A stretch of 64,000 nt of DNA from CAVVSQ01 sp963848825. Its GTDB lineage: Bacteria > Planctomycetota > Planctomycetia > Gemmatales > Gemmataceae. The stretch is taken from contig CAWKFA010000009.1 of assembly GCA_963848825.1 (NCBI GenBank), positions 124,001 through 188,000 on the forward strand, given 5' to 3'. Below are positions 1 through 9,630 of this stretch, in pieces; the stretch's first letter is position 1, and every line of letters begins with the position of its first letter. Made by a program: the position numbers and the translations under genes. The notes under the pieces were generated by a model. The model was not told the DNA's origin and did no database searches. It saw nothing but the letters and a program-made list of their open reading frames with translations.

Positions 1-64
1 GAATAGGTCCAACTGGCAATCTAGCGGTCAGGCGACGGTGTGTTCTTGCGGAATGAAGTTCCCA

Positions 65-762
65 TTACCCGTTCAGACTGACCATGCCGCCCAGGTACCC
101 ACGATCACGTTTACGCAATACCTGGATCATGGAATCGCGCGCCATCTGCGGCGTCGTCACTTCTTCCGGCAGGGAATAATAATGCTCTTCCTCGAACGCC
201 GTGGCTAACTCGACGCGTAAGTCCCGGCCATCGTTTACCCAGCCCCGGTCCGTTGGGACCGAACGCATGCGTTCGTTAAGCACGTAAAAAACGCCGCCCG
301 GCGCAACGCCTGGGCGATCATGTTCATGACGTCGCCCGGCTCAAAGACATGCTGAATTACCCAGATGGCAATGGCGCCATCGACGCGAAATCCCCGGCCG
401 ATCATTTTGGCCAGGGTATCCGGGGACCAGATAGTAAAACGCTCGGAAAGAACATAGTCCGGTGCATTCAGGCGCATCGATTGGCTGAAATCCACACCCA
501 CAACGCGGCAACCAAACCGGTCGATCAGTCCTTTGGAAACTCGACCTATGCCGCAGCCGTAATCGAGCACACACGTCTCGCTCCCGACTGGCAAATATTT
601 GCCAATCTGTTCGACCAAATAAGGGGTCTCCTTTTCCCAGCGTTCCTGGGAAGTAGCCCCCTCGAGCGAGCCGACGATGATCTCCTTGGCATCCGCGACC
701 GTTGGCGTCTCGAAGATTTTCGGGAAATAGACCGGTAAGTCGGGTTGGTTTTGATCCGGCAT
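65..762 (-). CDS. Class I SAM-dependent methyltransferase, frameshifted
   Basis: The N-terminal 160 or so residues carry a Rossmann methyltransferase core: VLDYGCGIGR (residues 65-74, the SAM-binding glycine motif), then VVGVDFSQSM as the acidic loop after strand 2. The family transfers a methyl group from SAM; the substrate cannot be read. The start has GGGAG about 6 nt upstream. The frame breaks near 285-300, at an A-run and C-run: the first frame runs off as LRRAAFFTC, whereas one added base gives LRRGGVFYVLNERM and then a 70-residue tail to the stop at 65. It lies 20 bp downstream of the PrpB-like gene on the same strand, so the two are probably cotranscribed. Family assignment is firm; specificity is unknown. 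Confidence 0.75.
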
Positions 763-782
763 GCGCGTCTCCCTGGCCAGGT

Positions 783-1662
783 TTAGCTACCACCGAAAAA
801 ACGGCGATCACGAGCTTCGTAATCGGCGTAGCCAAGTAAATCATAAAGTGCGCGTACGGCTAAGCATGCCGGGCAAGCGATCACGCTGGTGACCAAGGTT
901 CTTGATATCGGCAAGCGTCTCCTGCGCGGCTTTCAGGGCGGATCGAAAGGCCGTCAAGGGATACAATACCATCCGATAGCCGAGTTCGCCGAAGGCGGCG
1001 GTATCCAGGTTCGGGCTTTTGCCAAATTCGGTGTTGTTGGCAAGGAGGGGACCGTCCACGGCCCGGGCGAAAGCGGCGAATTCATCGCGGTTTTCGAGGG
1101 CTTCGGGAAAGATGGCGTCGGCGCCGGCTTCGACATAAAGCCGGGCACGGCGGACAGCATCGTCAAACCCGGTCACGCCACGCGCATCGGTGCGTGCGAT
1201 AAGGACAAAGTCCGGGTCGCGGCGTGCCGCCACGGCTGCTCGAATCTTCGCCGCCATGGCTTCCGGCTCAATCAGGCTCTTGCCAGAGAGGTGGCCGCAT
1301 CGCTTGGGTAATTGCTGGTCTTCCAGGTGAATGCCCGCGACACCGGCATCCTCGAACTGTCGCACGGTGCGTTCGACGTTGAGCGCCTCGCCAAACCCCG
1401 TATCGGCGTCACAAAGGAGGGGCAATTTCGTGGCGCCGGCCAATGTTCGCGCCTCCTCAATAAACTCAGTCAGGGTGAGCAGGCCGACATCAGGCACGCC
1501 GTGGGCTGCCGATAAAGCGCCGCCAGAAAGATAGATTGCCGAAAATCCCAGGCGTTCCGCCATCCTCGCAACCAGGGCGTTGAAGACGCCGGGTATGGCA
1601 AGCGTCGACGCCGACCAGGCAGTGCGCAGGCGGCGGCCGGGAGAAGTAACGGACTCATTCAT
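783..1662 (-). CDS. prpB: Methylisocitrate lyase / PEP mutase family enzyme
   Basis: The protein shows the isocitrate lyase/PEP mutase signatures: YLSGG (44-48), the metal-binding DADTGFG (85-91) and KRCGHLSGK (120-128), whose Cys is the catalytic residue of methylisocitrate lyases. PrpB cleaves 2-methylisocitrate to pyruvate and succinate in propionate breakdown. No prpC or prpD is nearby, so a related lyase role (for example oxaloacetate or phosphonopyruvate chemistry) is possible. I chose the ATG at 1662 because GAGG lies about 6 nt upstream; an in-frame ATG at 1683 lacks this. The first frame stops early at 841, but the other frame continues with LYDLLGYADYEARDRRFF to a stop at 783, the usual PrpB C-terminus, so there is an indel near 848-870. 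Confidence 0.8.
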
Positions 1663-1811
1663 GAACGCCCTCGATCTTGACAAGACTCACGGATTCCCCG
1701 ATGAAATCCATAACATTCCCCATGTGCCACCGCAATTAAACAGAAGGCACGCCACGGGAAGGGTTCCCGTCCCCTTTTTCAACAGTCTGGGCCATGGTTA
1801 AGGAGAACTTC

Positions 1812-3174
1812 ATGACCAATGCAGGCGAGTCTACCACGCCGGCACGCTCGCGTCCCCTACTTGTTGGAGTGCTGACGCTCCTCTGGGCCGTGTTTGGTTT
1901 TTTTACGATTTGTCAGGTGTTGAGCAAAGATAGTGCCGCACGCGACCCGGAGAAAATCAAAGAACTGCAAAACGCCACGTTCACCGTCGCGACACGTTCC
2001 TCCAGCGACTGGCCGCAGTGGCGCGGACCACATCGAGACGGCGTCTCCAGCGAAACGGGACTACGACTAAAATGGCCCGAGGCCGGGCCGCGCAAAATCT
2101 GGGAGCAGCCGTCGGGACAGGGCTTTTCGGCCGTGGCCGTCGCGGGCGGGCGCACCATCACCATGGTGCAGGACAAGGACCAGGAAGCGGTGGTGTGCTG
2201 GAATGCCGAGACGGGCGCGGAAATGTGGCGTTACCGCTATGCGGCGTCCTTTCATAACGAGTTTGGCAATGGACCGCGCGCCACTCCCACCATCGATGGC
2301 GACCTGGTCGTGACGCACGGCGCGACCGGCATCTTGACCTGTTTGCAAATACCCGCGAACGCCACCGAGCAGCCGCGAGCGCTGCTGGAGCAAGCCCCTG
2401 CTCGAAGAATTTGGCGCCAGCAACGTAACCTGGGGTACTTCGCTGTCGCCGCTGGTCGATGGCAATCTGGTCTTTGTCAATCCGGGGGGGCCCGCGGACA
2501 AGTCGCTGGTAGCACTCGATAAATATACGGGAGCGGTACGCTGGCACGCCGAGGGAGACGCCGGCAGCAACAGCTCCCCCGTGCTTGCCGAAATCGACGG
2601 CGTCCGTCAAGTTATCTTCTTCACAGCCGCGGGTCTGGTGGGCGTGACGCCCGATGAGGGCAAGGTTCTTTGGCGCTTTCCCTGGACGACGTCTTTCGAC
2701 GCCAATATTGCCACGCCGATCGTTTCGGGCCCCTACGTTTTTCTCTCCTCGGGTTACGGCAAAGGCTGCGCCCTGGTAAAAATCGACAAAACAGCAGCGG
2801 GGTTCGCCGCCAACCAGGTCTACAAAAACACCAGGATGAAAGCGCAGTTTTCGAGTTGCGTGCTCTTCAAGGACCATCTTTATGGGTTCGATGACACTAT
2901 TTTGACTTGCATGGACTTTCGCACGGGACACGTTGACTGGACACAACGGGGCTTCGACAAGGGCTCGCTCACGCTTGCCGACGGCCATCTTTTCATCCTG
3001 AGCGAATTTGGCATCCTGGCCGTAGTTGAAGCGACTCCAGAGGAATTTCGGGAAAAAAGCCGCTTTACCTTCGCGGAAACAAAGTGCTGGACAGTACCGG
3101 TCCTGGCCAACGGACGACTGTACCTGCGCAACGAACAGAAAATCGCGTGCTATGACCTGAAAGGGGCCGATTAA
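1812..3174 (+). CDS. Membrane-anchored PQQ-type beta-propeller protein, frameshifted
   Basis: An N-terminal hydrophobic segment (PLLVGVLTLLWAVFGFF) anchors or exports the protein. It is followed by DWPQWRGPHRDGVS, a start typical of planctomycete outer-membrane biogenesis/PQQ-like propeller proteins, and by blades such as VVCWNAETGAEMWRYRY and LVALDKYTGAVRWHAEGD. No catalytic residues identify an alcohol dehydrogenase, so a BamB-like scaffold or binding role is more likely. The start at 1812 has AAGGAG 6 nt upstream, better than the ATG at 1794. The frame changes between about 2350 and 2385; the downstream frame resumes with WSKPLLEEFGASNVTWGTSL. It converges with the polyprenyl synthase gene 24 bp beyond its stop. 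Confidence 0.75.
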
Positions 3175-3198
3175 AACAACCAGCGGAAGTGGAGAAAT

Positions 3199-4197
3199 TT
3201 AGGTGTCGCGGTGCACGACCCTGTCGGTAAGGTGCTCCAAAATGCCTTTGCATTCGGAAGGCTGTAGACAGGCAAGCTGCTCCGCCGCGTGGCTCGCATA
3301 ATCTTCGGCACGGCGCCGCGCGTAGTCCAGGGCGCCGCTCGCCTGCAGTTCCTGGGCGAGATGGGCGCGGAGATTGTGGCCTGGGTTCTCCAGCATGCCC
3401 CTCAGCTGCTCGGCTTTCTCCGGGGAAGCCTCACGCAGCAGATAGATGAGCGGCAGCGTCAGTTTTTGTTGTTCAAGATCGGTGCCCAGCGATTTCCCCG
3501 CCGATCGTTCTTCCCCCACCAAATCAAGAAGATCATCGGCAATTTGAAAAGCCATTCCGAGTGACCGGCCAAAGGCCGTCAGGCACTGGACCGCTTCCTC
3601 ATCCATGCCAGCATAGCGTGCGCCGAGCAGGCAGCAACAAGCGGTCAAGGCGGCCGTCTTGCCGTCAATCATGTCGAAGTAGGCTTCTTCAGCGAGCGCG
3701 AAGTTACCCCGTTCGCAGATTTGGTGCAGTTCGCCGGCACAGAGTCGATTGGTCGCCTCGCCGATAATGCGGCAGGCATCGGCATCGCCCAGCGTGCTGG
3801 TGAGATGAAAGGCGTGCGTGAATAAATAATCGCCCAGGAGAATGCTGGCCTGGTTGCCCCAGGCGGCGTTGATCGTGGACACATGCCGACGGACCGTCGC
3901 CCCATCGAGGACGTCATCATGCACCAGCGTGGCCGTGTGAACCATTTCAACCACTGCCGCCAGAACATGATGAGCCCGGGTAACCTGGCCGCAGGCCTGG
4001 GCCGTCAACAACAACAGGGCGGGCCGTAGCCTTTTGCCGCGATAGTGGGCCAGATGATCGAGGAGGCGGTGCACGCCAGGCTGAGCGCTTTCAAGCGTGG
4101 CGCGAAAAATCTCCTCCATGCGGACAAGATCCGCGGCGATGGGCTTGAAGAAATCGCCGGCAAGTTTGCCGTTGCGCTGAGCGACGATGGGTTTCAT
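3199..4197 (-). CDS. Long-chain trans-polyprenyl diphosphate synthase
   Basis: This enzyme condenses isopentenyl diphosphate units onto an allylic primer. The family landmarks are all present: GKRLRPA (54-60), first aspartate-rich motif DDVLD (94-98) and second DDLLD (221-225). The residues before the first motif read HTATLVHDD; small residues at positions -4 and -5 are known to allow long products, as in IspB-type octaprenyl synthases, so a quinone side-chain role is likely. The start at 4197 has GGAG about 8 nt upstream, favoured over an in-frame ATG 33 nt earlier. The frame is intact over 332 residues, a normal length. It follows moaC on the same strand but a hairpin separates them. Confidence 0.9.
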   Translation of the reverse strand: MKPIVAQRNGKLAGDFFKPIAADLVRMEEIFRATLESAQPGVHRLLDHLAHYRGKRLRPALLLLTAQACGQVTRAHHVLAAVVEMVHTATLVHDDVLDGATVRRHVSTINAAWGNQASILLGDYLFTHAFHLTSTLGDADACRIIGEATNRLCAGELHQICERGNFALAEEAYFDMIDGKTAALTACCCLLGARYAGMDEEAVQCLTAFGRSLGMAFQIADDLLDLVGEERSAGKSLGTDLEQQKLTLPLIYLLREASPEKAEQLRGMLENPGHNLRAHLAQELQASGALDYARRRAEDYASHAAEQLACLQPSECKGILEHLTDRVVHRDT

Positions 4198-4320
4198 CCT
4201 GGCTCCGGTAGGTGGAAATTTAGGCGGCACACCGCATCAGGTCCTGACAAGGGGGACAGTACCTCTAGGAAAAGCGCTTGTCCCTGTTTCGGAGGACCTC
4301 TAAAAGACCAACCGAAGAGA

Positions 4321-4349
4321 AACCCGAGAGATAACTGCCTCGGGTTTTT
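4321..4349. terminator. Intrinsic terminator-like hairpin between moaC and the prenyl synthase gene
   Basis: AACCCGAG (4321-4328) pairs with CTCGGGTT (4339-4346) around a 10-nt loop. On the plus strand T5 follows; on the minus strand, the direction of moaC, the stem is followed by the weaker TTTCTCTT. It probably ends or attenuates the moaC transcript before the prenyl synthase gene. Confidence 0.5.
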
Positions 4350-4395
4350 GAAGTTTCAAATCTGTTTGAATTTATAGATAGCCGGGCACATCCTG

Positions 4396-4872
4396 TCAAT
4401 CTGCCCGCAAAAACCGGCCGGACCGGCCACCGGTCTTTTCCTCCAGGCGAATCTGTTCGATGACCATGTTTTTATCGACGGCCTTGCACATGTCGTACAC
4501 GGTCAAGGCCGCGATGCTAACGGCGCCAAGTGCCTCCATCTCGACCCCCGTGCGCCCGTAAACCCGTACAGTTGCCTCAATGGTAAGCAAGACCTCGCCA
4601 TCGAAGGCGAAGTCGACGCTCGCCGCCGTGATCGGCAATGGATGGCAAAGCGGAATCAGCTCACCGGTCTTCTTGGCCGCCATGATCCCGGCCAGGCGAG
4701 CAACCTCGAGCACATCCCCTTTCGCATGTCCCCGGGCGCGGATCAGGGTCAGGGTAGCCGGCTGCATGCGGACGCGCCCGCTGGCGCGTGCGACGCGCTG
4801 GGTCTCCGGCTTGGCGCTGGTATCGACCATGCGGCTGGCGCCATGCTCATCAAAATGGGACAGTTCGCTCAT
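4396..4872 (-). CDS. moaC: Cyclic pyranopterin monophosphate synthase MoaC
   Basis: MoaC converts the 3',8-cyclo-GTP product of MoaA to cyclic pyranopterin monophosphate, the second step of molybdenum cofactor synthesis, in the cytoplasm. The sequence shows GELIPLCHPLPI, GVEMEALGAVS and YDMCKAVDK, the conserved blocks with the catalytic His and Lys, and the length (158 residues) is normal for the family. No other moa or moe gene is in the window. It starts 4 bp after the stop of the zinc-ribbon membrane protein gene, so it is probably the last member of the minus-strand cluster that begins near 8.6 kb. The frame is intact. Confidence 0.95.
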   Translation of the reverse strand: MSELSHFDEHGASRMVDTSAKPETQRVARASGRVRMQPATLTLIRARGHAKGDVLEVARLAGIMAAKKTGELIPLCHPLPITAASVDFAFDGEVLLTIEATVRVYGRTGVEMEALGAVSIAALTVYDMCKAVDKNMVIEQIRLEEKTGGRSGRFLRAD

Positions 4873-4876
4873 ATGC

Positions 4877-6302
4877 CTATTTCTTTTTAACGGCTTTCTG
4901 TTTTGGAGGAGGATTGCTGCCCGAGTTCGCTAGTGTTTCTAGCGTTTTTCGCGCTGCCTCGGAAATGACCAGCGATGCGGCCACCACCGGTCCCTGGCTC
5001 CCGATCTTGAAATTCTGGCTGATTTCGCCGACAAGGGGTCCAAGTTCCGCGGAGTCTGGCATTTCCGGCAGGGTCAACAGCTTGGGCTTACCTTCCTTTT
5101 CCCAAAGGTTTTTCGTGAAGGACTCTAGCTGGCCAGCGTCCTTTTCGTTGGCACAGGTTATTTCCAACCGCAGGTCCAGACCATTGGCCGCCCCCACGGA
5201 GAAGCTCGCGATTTTAGCATTGAGCAACGCAGTCAAAACCTCGGCCGGCACCGGCTCCGGCCCCAGCTGGGGCAGCGCCGGCTTCTCCTTCGGGCCGGCT
5301 TGCAGATTGATAATGGCCCAGAGGGTCTTTTGTCCCAGGGCATCAGCCTGCTTTTGCATCAGGGGAGAAAGCTTGCCCTTGGCCTCGGTCAGCTTGAGGA
5401 ATTCGCCTTCCGGCATTTGACTGGCAAGATTGAGATAATTGGTTACCAGAAGGGTTTTGTCATTCGCCTGCGTCACGAGCACTTTTGCCTGCCCGCCCGG
5501 GGGCGACTTATACACGTCTTTGCCCTGAATGTTCTGGGACGGTCCAAGGACAAAGGCCTGGCGCACCTTTTCCGGGTCAAGGGGCGCGGCCGCGGTCAAG
5601 ACCATGGTCAGGCCCTTGTCCGGAATGGACCCAGCGAGGATGAGCCGGTCGATGTTTTTGAAAAGTTCGAATTCTTCGGGGCGCCGCAGCACTACTTTCC
5701 TTCAGGGCTTGCTCGATGAACTTGTAACCCGTCTGCTGACGAATCTCCGCGACGTTTACGCTCACGATGTAATCGCACGGGTCCGGCAGCAATGCCATTG
5801 GCTCGACCGCGGCGGTCTCGACCGCGGGCGGAACAACTCGCGGGCGGAACGACTGCGGCGGGAACATTGCGTTGCGTGGTTTTGGCTTCGACCCGGGAAA
5901 TGACTTTGGTGTTGCCGCCGCTCAGGAGAAAACCTGGCCATAGAAAAGCGGCTATCCCGAAAACAAGCAACAACAGCCCGAGGCCCGCGAGGCCGAAGAT
6001 TAAAGTGTTATTGCGACGCGCCGCTTTCTTTTTCTTTTTTTTGGCGCCACCGGTTCTTCATCTTCTTCATCATCCTCGTCGGTGACAACGGCTTTCCGTG
6101 CCTTACCCGGGACCCCTTGCTTCACGGCTTGTGCGCCGGGTTTGGGGGCCATGGCTGGTGGTTTGCCGGTTTGTATGGCTGTGTCCGTCGCCACAAATGT
6201 AAAAACGTGGGTGCAGGCGGGGCACTTGATTTTTTTGCCGTCCGGTATGGGGTTGTTCGATTTAAGCACCTTGCGGCACTTCGGACAGGAGAAGCTAACC
6301 AT
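4877..6302 (-). CDS. Planctomycete zinc-ribbon, single-span membrane protein, in four frame pieces
   Basis: The N-terminus is an MJ0042-type zinc ribbon (SCPKCRKVLKSNNP, then IKCPACTHVF), followed by an acidic/basic linker (TDEDDEEDEE, then a Lys/Arg run), a transmembrane segment (GLAGLGLLLLVFGIAAFLW) and a soluble domain with DPCDYIVSVNVAEI and a long alpha/beta-like tail ending in KKK. No function is known to me. The reading frame breaks at about 6045, in an A8 run of the Lys linker, at about 5850 and at about 5695 (KESSAAAP versus VVLRRPEEFELF). Joining the pieces gives one protein of about 470 residues. It is 8 bp from the YdjY gene and 4 bp from moaC, so it is within one operon. Confidence 0.7.
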
Positions 6303-6310
6303 TGTGCCCC

Positions 6311-7010
6311 CTACTTTTTCTTCGTAACCGGTTCGAGAATCACCAACACGGGCGTTTCCAAGGGCGGGATGCGGTCCGTAAAGGCCTCGTAAGAGAGGTC
6401 GCTATTGTCTTTCGAGCTTTCCACCGGCAAATCGAGAAGGGCGGTGTCAAAGTTGGAAACGCATATAACATCGCCGTCGTTGGCCAGCGTAGTAAGGCGG
6501 TTTGGTGGCATCGAAGGGGTCGGGCAACAAGAGACTGCCGCCAAAAACCCAATCCTGGTCAAGCTCCTTGCCTTTTTGATCGCGTACCCACTGGCGGGCG
6601 GGGACTTCACGCTTTTTGCCCCTGTCATCATAAAGAAGCTTGATTTTAATCACGCTGCCCGTGGCCGGTTGATACTGGGGCCGAAATTGCACTGGCTTGC
6701 CAGGTTCCGCCTGGGCCAGGAGCAGCGCTTTATGAATGTCGCTGGCATCGATGTCGGCCGCCAGGATCGCTTCATGCTCCTTGGTGCGTTTACGCGTCAG
6801 GAATTGCTCGAGCTGGCCCTGGCGTAGGCAAACGTAGGCATCGATCAGCACCCGGCGCTTATCCCCATCGACTTCCAAATAGACGTTCTTGCCGATTTTG
6901 ACTTTCTTCGCGGCCGGTGCTGGCGGATCTTTTTTGGCGACGGAGGCGCCTTCGCCGCAGCCAAGCATAACGCCCGCGAACAGCAGTCCGAAAAACGAAA
7001 TTTTGATCAT
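6311..7010 (-). CDS. YdjY-domain lipoprotein, frameshifted
   Basis: MIKISFFGLLFAGVMLGC is a lipoprotein signal peptide with the lipobox cysteine at residue 18, so I start at 7010 rather than at the long upstream extension. The mature part (VYLEVDGDKRRVLIDAYVC, HEAILAADIDASDIHKAL, WVFGGSLLLPDP) resembles the YdjY domain found in many planctomycete secreted proteins, with no known reaction. The frame shifts near 6490: PPYYAGQRRRC in one frame, PPYYA then NDGDVICVSNFDTALLDLP in the next, giving a stop at 6311. It sits between mtfA and the zinc-ribbon gene with short gaps. The domain name is a family-level recollection. Confidence 0.65.
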
Positions 7011-7062
7011 AGAGGCCACAATAACAAGAAACAGCCCAGGGCAAAAGGAAAATGAGCCAGGT

Positions 7063-7828
7063 CTACAGGACACGGCGATAGGGATCTTGTTGGTAATAAG
7101 CGCGAAACAGGTCATAAAGATCGGGGTGCTGCTCTCGCAGCGCTGCCGGCGCATCGAAAAAACATTCGGTGACAACGGCAAAGAATTCTGCCGGGGCGGT
7201 GGTGCCGTAAGGATCGATCAAGGTTGGCCGACCTTGGGCAGCAGCCTGGCACAGGCGCCGATATTCTCTGGCCATGACATGCTGCCACCTGTCCTGGAGC
7301 GCCACGGGCAAAACGGGCACGCCGTCGGCGGCGCCGTTGAGCATATCGAGCTGATGGGCAAATTCGTGGAAGACCAGGTTGGTACCCTGACCGGTTTGGC
7401 CCGCGTCCCAGAGTACCTCGGCCCAGGCCAGGATAAGCGGCCCGCGATAATGCGCTTCCCCCAGGCGATCACTCTGATTTTCCAGGACAACGCCGCCGAT
7501 GACGCGCTCTTCCGGGGCAACATAAGCCTCCGGGTAGACGAGGATCGTGTGGATATTGTCGAAATAGGCGTCCCGCCAGCCGAGCACCAGCAGCGAGGCC
7601 AGGGCGGCGATGGTCACGCGGACTTGATCCGTGATGGTTAGTCCGTTGCAGCCCTCGAAGGTCCTTCTCGGCGAAAAAAATATGTGTCAGGTCGCGAAGA
7701 CGAGTTGCTTCGTCGTCATTCAAGAGGCGGTAGTGGGCAACTTCCTCGAGCAGCGGTCGCCATGCCGACGGAAATGGCGTGGCCAGTACCCGGCGGCGCC
7801 GACGATTCTTTAGCCAGGCAAAGAACAT
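7063..7828 (-). CDS. mtfA: MtfA-type zinc metallopeptidase, frameshifted
   Basis: MtfA is a zinc aminopeptidase; in E. coli it binds the repressor Mlc and affects glucose transport. The protein has NLVFHEFAHQLDMLNG, the HExxH motif with the family's following residues, and APAEFFAVVTECFFDAP, which contributes the third ligand region. The N-terminal part (WRPLLEEVAHYRLLNDDE) also fits. The frame shifts near 7660: ...FAEKDLRGLQR in the first frame, whereas the family expects FEGCNGLTITDQVRVTIAA, which the second frame supplies. One extra C in a CC pair would explain it. About 255 residues when joined, the usual length. It is 18 bp from the hydrolase gene upstream. An Mlc partner is not visible here. 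Confidence 0.8.
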
Positions 7829-7846
7829 GTCGATTTTATATGGTCA

Positions 7847-8611
7847 TCAGGAGTGCCGAAGAAGCGGCAGAATGTGAGCACGCACGAAATCCGTTTGATA
7901 ATAGCCATAATGACGGCCGTCGTTGCCCAGGGCGCGGTCGGCCGACTGCCAGGGCGCTGGCAAAGCTTACCATAGAGCGCGCAAGTCCTCGGCGGAGGAG
8001 GGGAGCGTTTGGAAGCCAATTCGCCCGCTACTGGCCCCCCAGCGACGGTCGGAATTGCCAAGGATACCTGTCCAGATTCCCAGGTATGCGGTATCGTTGC
8101 GGCTGTAGAATACGTGTAAGCCCCTGGTGACCGCGTGCAGTGCTGGACGGACGTCGTAAGTGGCCGATAGCGCGGGGGACAGCAAAAAGGCACGCTCCAC
8201 GGTCTCGGGCGGCAAGTGTTCCAGGGCCGCGACAACTACTGCCGAGCCAGCGCTATGACCCATCAAATAAATCGGCACGCCAGGGTACTGCTGATGGAAG
8301 CGCATGATCGCCCCGGCCAGCTGACGGCCTTTCAGCCGGGCAAACGCATAACCGATCTGATCGGCGATGATGCGGCCATGTCCGTGCGACCATTCGACCG
8401 TGACGACCTGCAACGGCTCCTTACCCACGGCATCGCGGACGTGCTTGGAGCAGGCCTGAAAATTACCGGCGCCGTCGGCCACAAAGACTATCCCAGCCTC
8501 TGTAATCGGCGCATTAATTGCGACACGCAGGGGTGGCGCACCAGCGCATCCCGAACTGCCTAAAGTAGACAGCGCTGCCAGGACGAGACTGACAAGGGAG
8601 GATGCCGTCAT
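7847..8611 (-). CDS. Alpha/beta hydrolase lipoprotein with disrupted C-terminus
   Basis: A signal segment MTASSLVSLVLAALSTLGSSGC ends in a lipobox-like Cys. The hydrolase core has the nucleophile elbow GHSAGS in YLMGHSAGSAVVVAA and a downstream HDGxH-like element, NDGRHYGYYQTDF, that may carry the catalytic His. The substrate is unknown. The first frame hits TAA at 7967, but reading LYGKLCQRP in the neighbouring frame and then returning gives PWQSADRALGNDGRHYGYY and a stop at 7847; two compensating indels near 7945-7985 explain this. Start is uncertain: ATG 8611 overlaps the ATG of the divergent DUF1571 gene, and ATG 8629 is an alternative. First gene of the minus-strand cluster. Confidence 0.65.
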
Positions 8612-9539
8612 GCTTCGCCGATGGATCATTCTTTTGCCGCTCTGCATGCTTTTGCAGGACAGGTTGGGCCGCGACGAGGAAAACGCCTCCGAGACGGATT
8701 TGCCCGCCATTGCCGTGTCGACAACATCGACTCTTTCTAAAAAGGAAGACCTGCTTTGCCAGGACGTGGCTGCCCTGTCCTTCGCGTCCTGCCAAGCTTT
8801 CCCCGCTTCGATTCCCTGGGTCCCTCTTCACGAAGTCGGCGACAAGGGCGTCGGTTGGCTCATCCAATACCATCCCCCCCTCTTTTTGGAAATGTGTCTT
8901 GAACGCTATCGCCAGGAAGTGAAGAGTTACAGCACGAAGCTCATCAAGCACGAGCGGGTCGCCGGTAAAATGGAGGCACCGGAGCGGATCGAGATACTTT
9001 TCCGGGAACAGCCTTTCAGCGTCTACATGAATTGGCTCGAAGGGGGCGTTGGGGGCATCCCACCACAAAAAGTACTTTACGTAAAAGGGGAAAACAATAA
9101 CAAGTTGTTAGCCCGGGGGCGAAAGCCCATTGCTTACTGGGCCGGCGTGTTCGAAAAGGAAATTCACAGCGATGAAGTCAAGAAGACGGGGCGCTATACG
9201 ATCGATGACTTCGGTATTTATTTGGGAACGAAGCGCTCGCTCGAGTCCATGCGTGCCGCCGAGGCACGCGGCAAGCTGACAATTCGGTACGAAGGTGAGT
9301 TCAGGGTGCCCGAAGTGAATGACCGGATCTGTTATAAATTCGTACGCACCCCCTATGATCCGCCAGAAGAGCTTGAGGGACTTAACGAGTACACGCTTTT
9401 TGTGGACAAGGAAAACTGGCTGCAAGTGGGTTCCATCCTCAAGGACGTTCATGGGAAGATGATTGCCTCCTATTACTTCAGTGACTTGAAGATCAATCCA
9501 CCGTTAAAGACAGTCCAATTTACCAAGGCGGGCATTTAA
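8610..9539 (+). CDS. Exported DUF1571 protein
   Basis: A short hydrophobic N-terminus (WIILLPLCMLL) suggests export. The region YSTKLIKHERVAGKM, FREQPFSVYMNWLEG and KVLYVKGENNNKLLAR matches the DUF1571 pattern seen in planctomycetes; the fold resembles lipoprotein carrier-like beta structures by inference only. GGGAGG about 8 nt upstream supports the ATG at 8610, which overlaps the start of the divergent hydrolase gene by CATG. The frame is intact for 309 residues. No function is established for the family; the position beside lipoprotein and envelope genes suggests a periplasmic or outer-membrane role. Confidence 0.75.
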   Translation: MLRRWIILLPLCMLLQDRLGRDEENASETDLPAIAVSTTSTLSKKEDLLCQDVAALSFASCQAFPASIPWVPLHEVGDKGVGWLIQYHPPLFLEMCLERYRQEVKSYSTKLIKHERVAGKMEAPERIEILFREQPFSVYMNWLEGGVGGIPPQKVLYVKGENNNKLLARGRKPIAYWAGVFEKEIHSDEVKKTGRYTIDDFGIYLGTKRSLESMRAAEARGKLTIRYEGEFRVPEVNDRICYKFVRTPYDPPEELEGLNEYTLFVDKENWLQVGSILKDVHGKMIASYYFSDLKINPPLKTVQFTKAGI

Positions 9540-9630
9540 GCCCGGCCGCCGGGTCAAGCCGGACGCTTAAAAATTTTCCGAATCAAAACAAGCGTAACGG
9601 CTCGCGCCCGCTTATAATGGCCGAACCGTT

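Noticed and set aside
783..1662. A complete 2-methylcitrate pathway operon
   Set aside because: No prpC, prpD or regulator adjoins the PrpB-like gene in this window.
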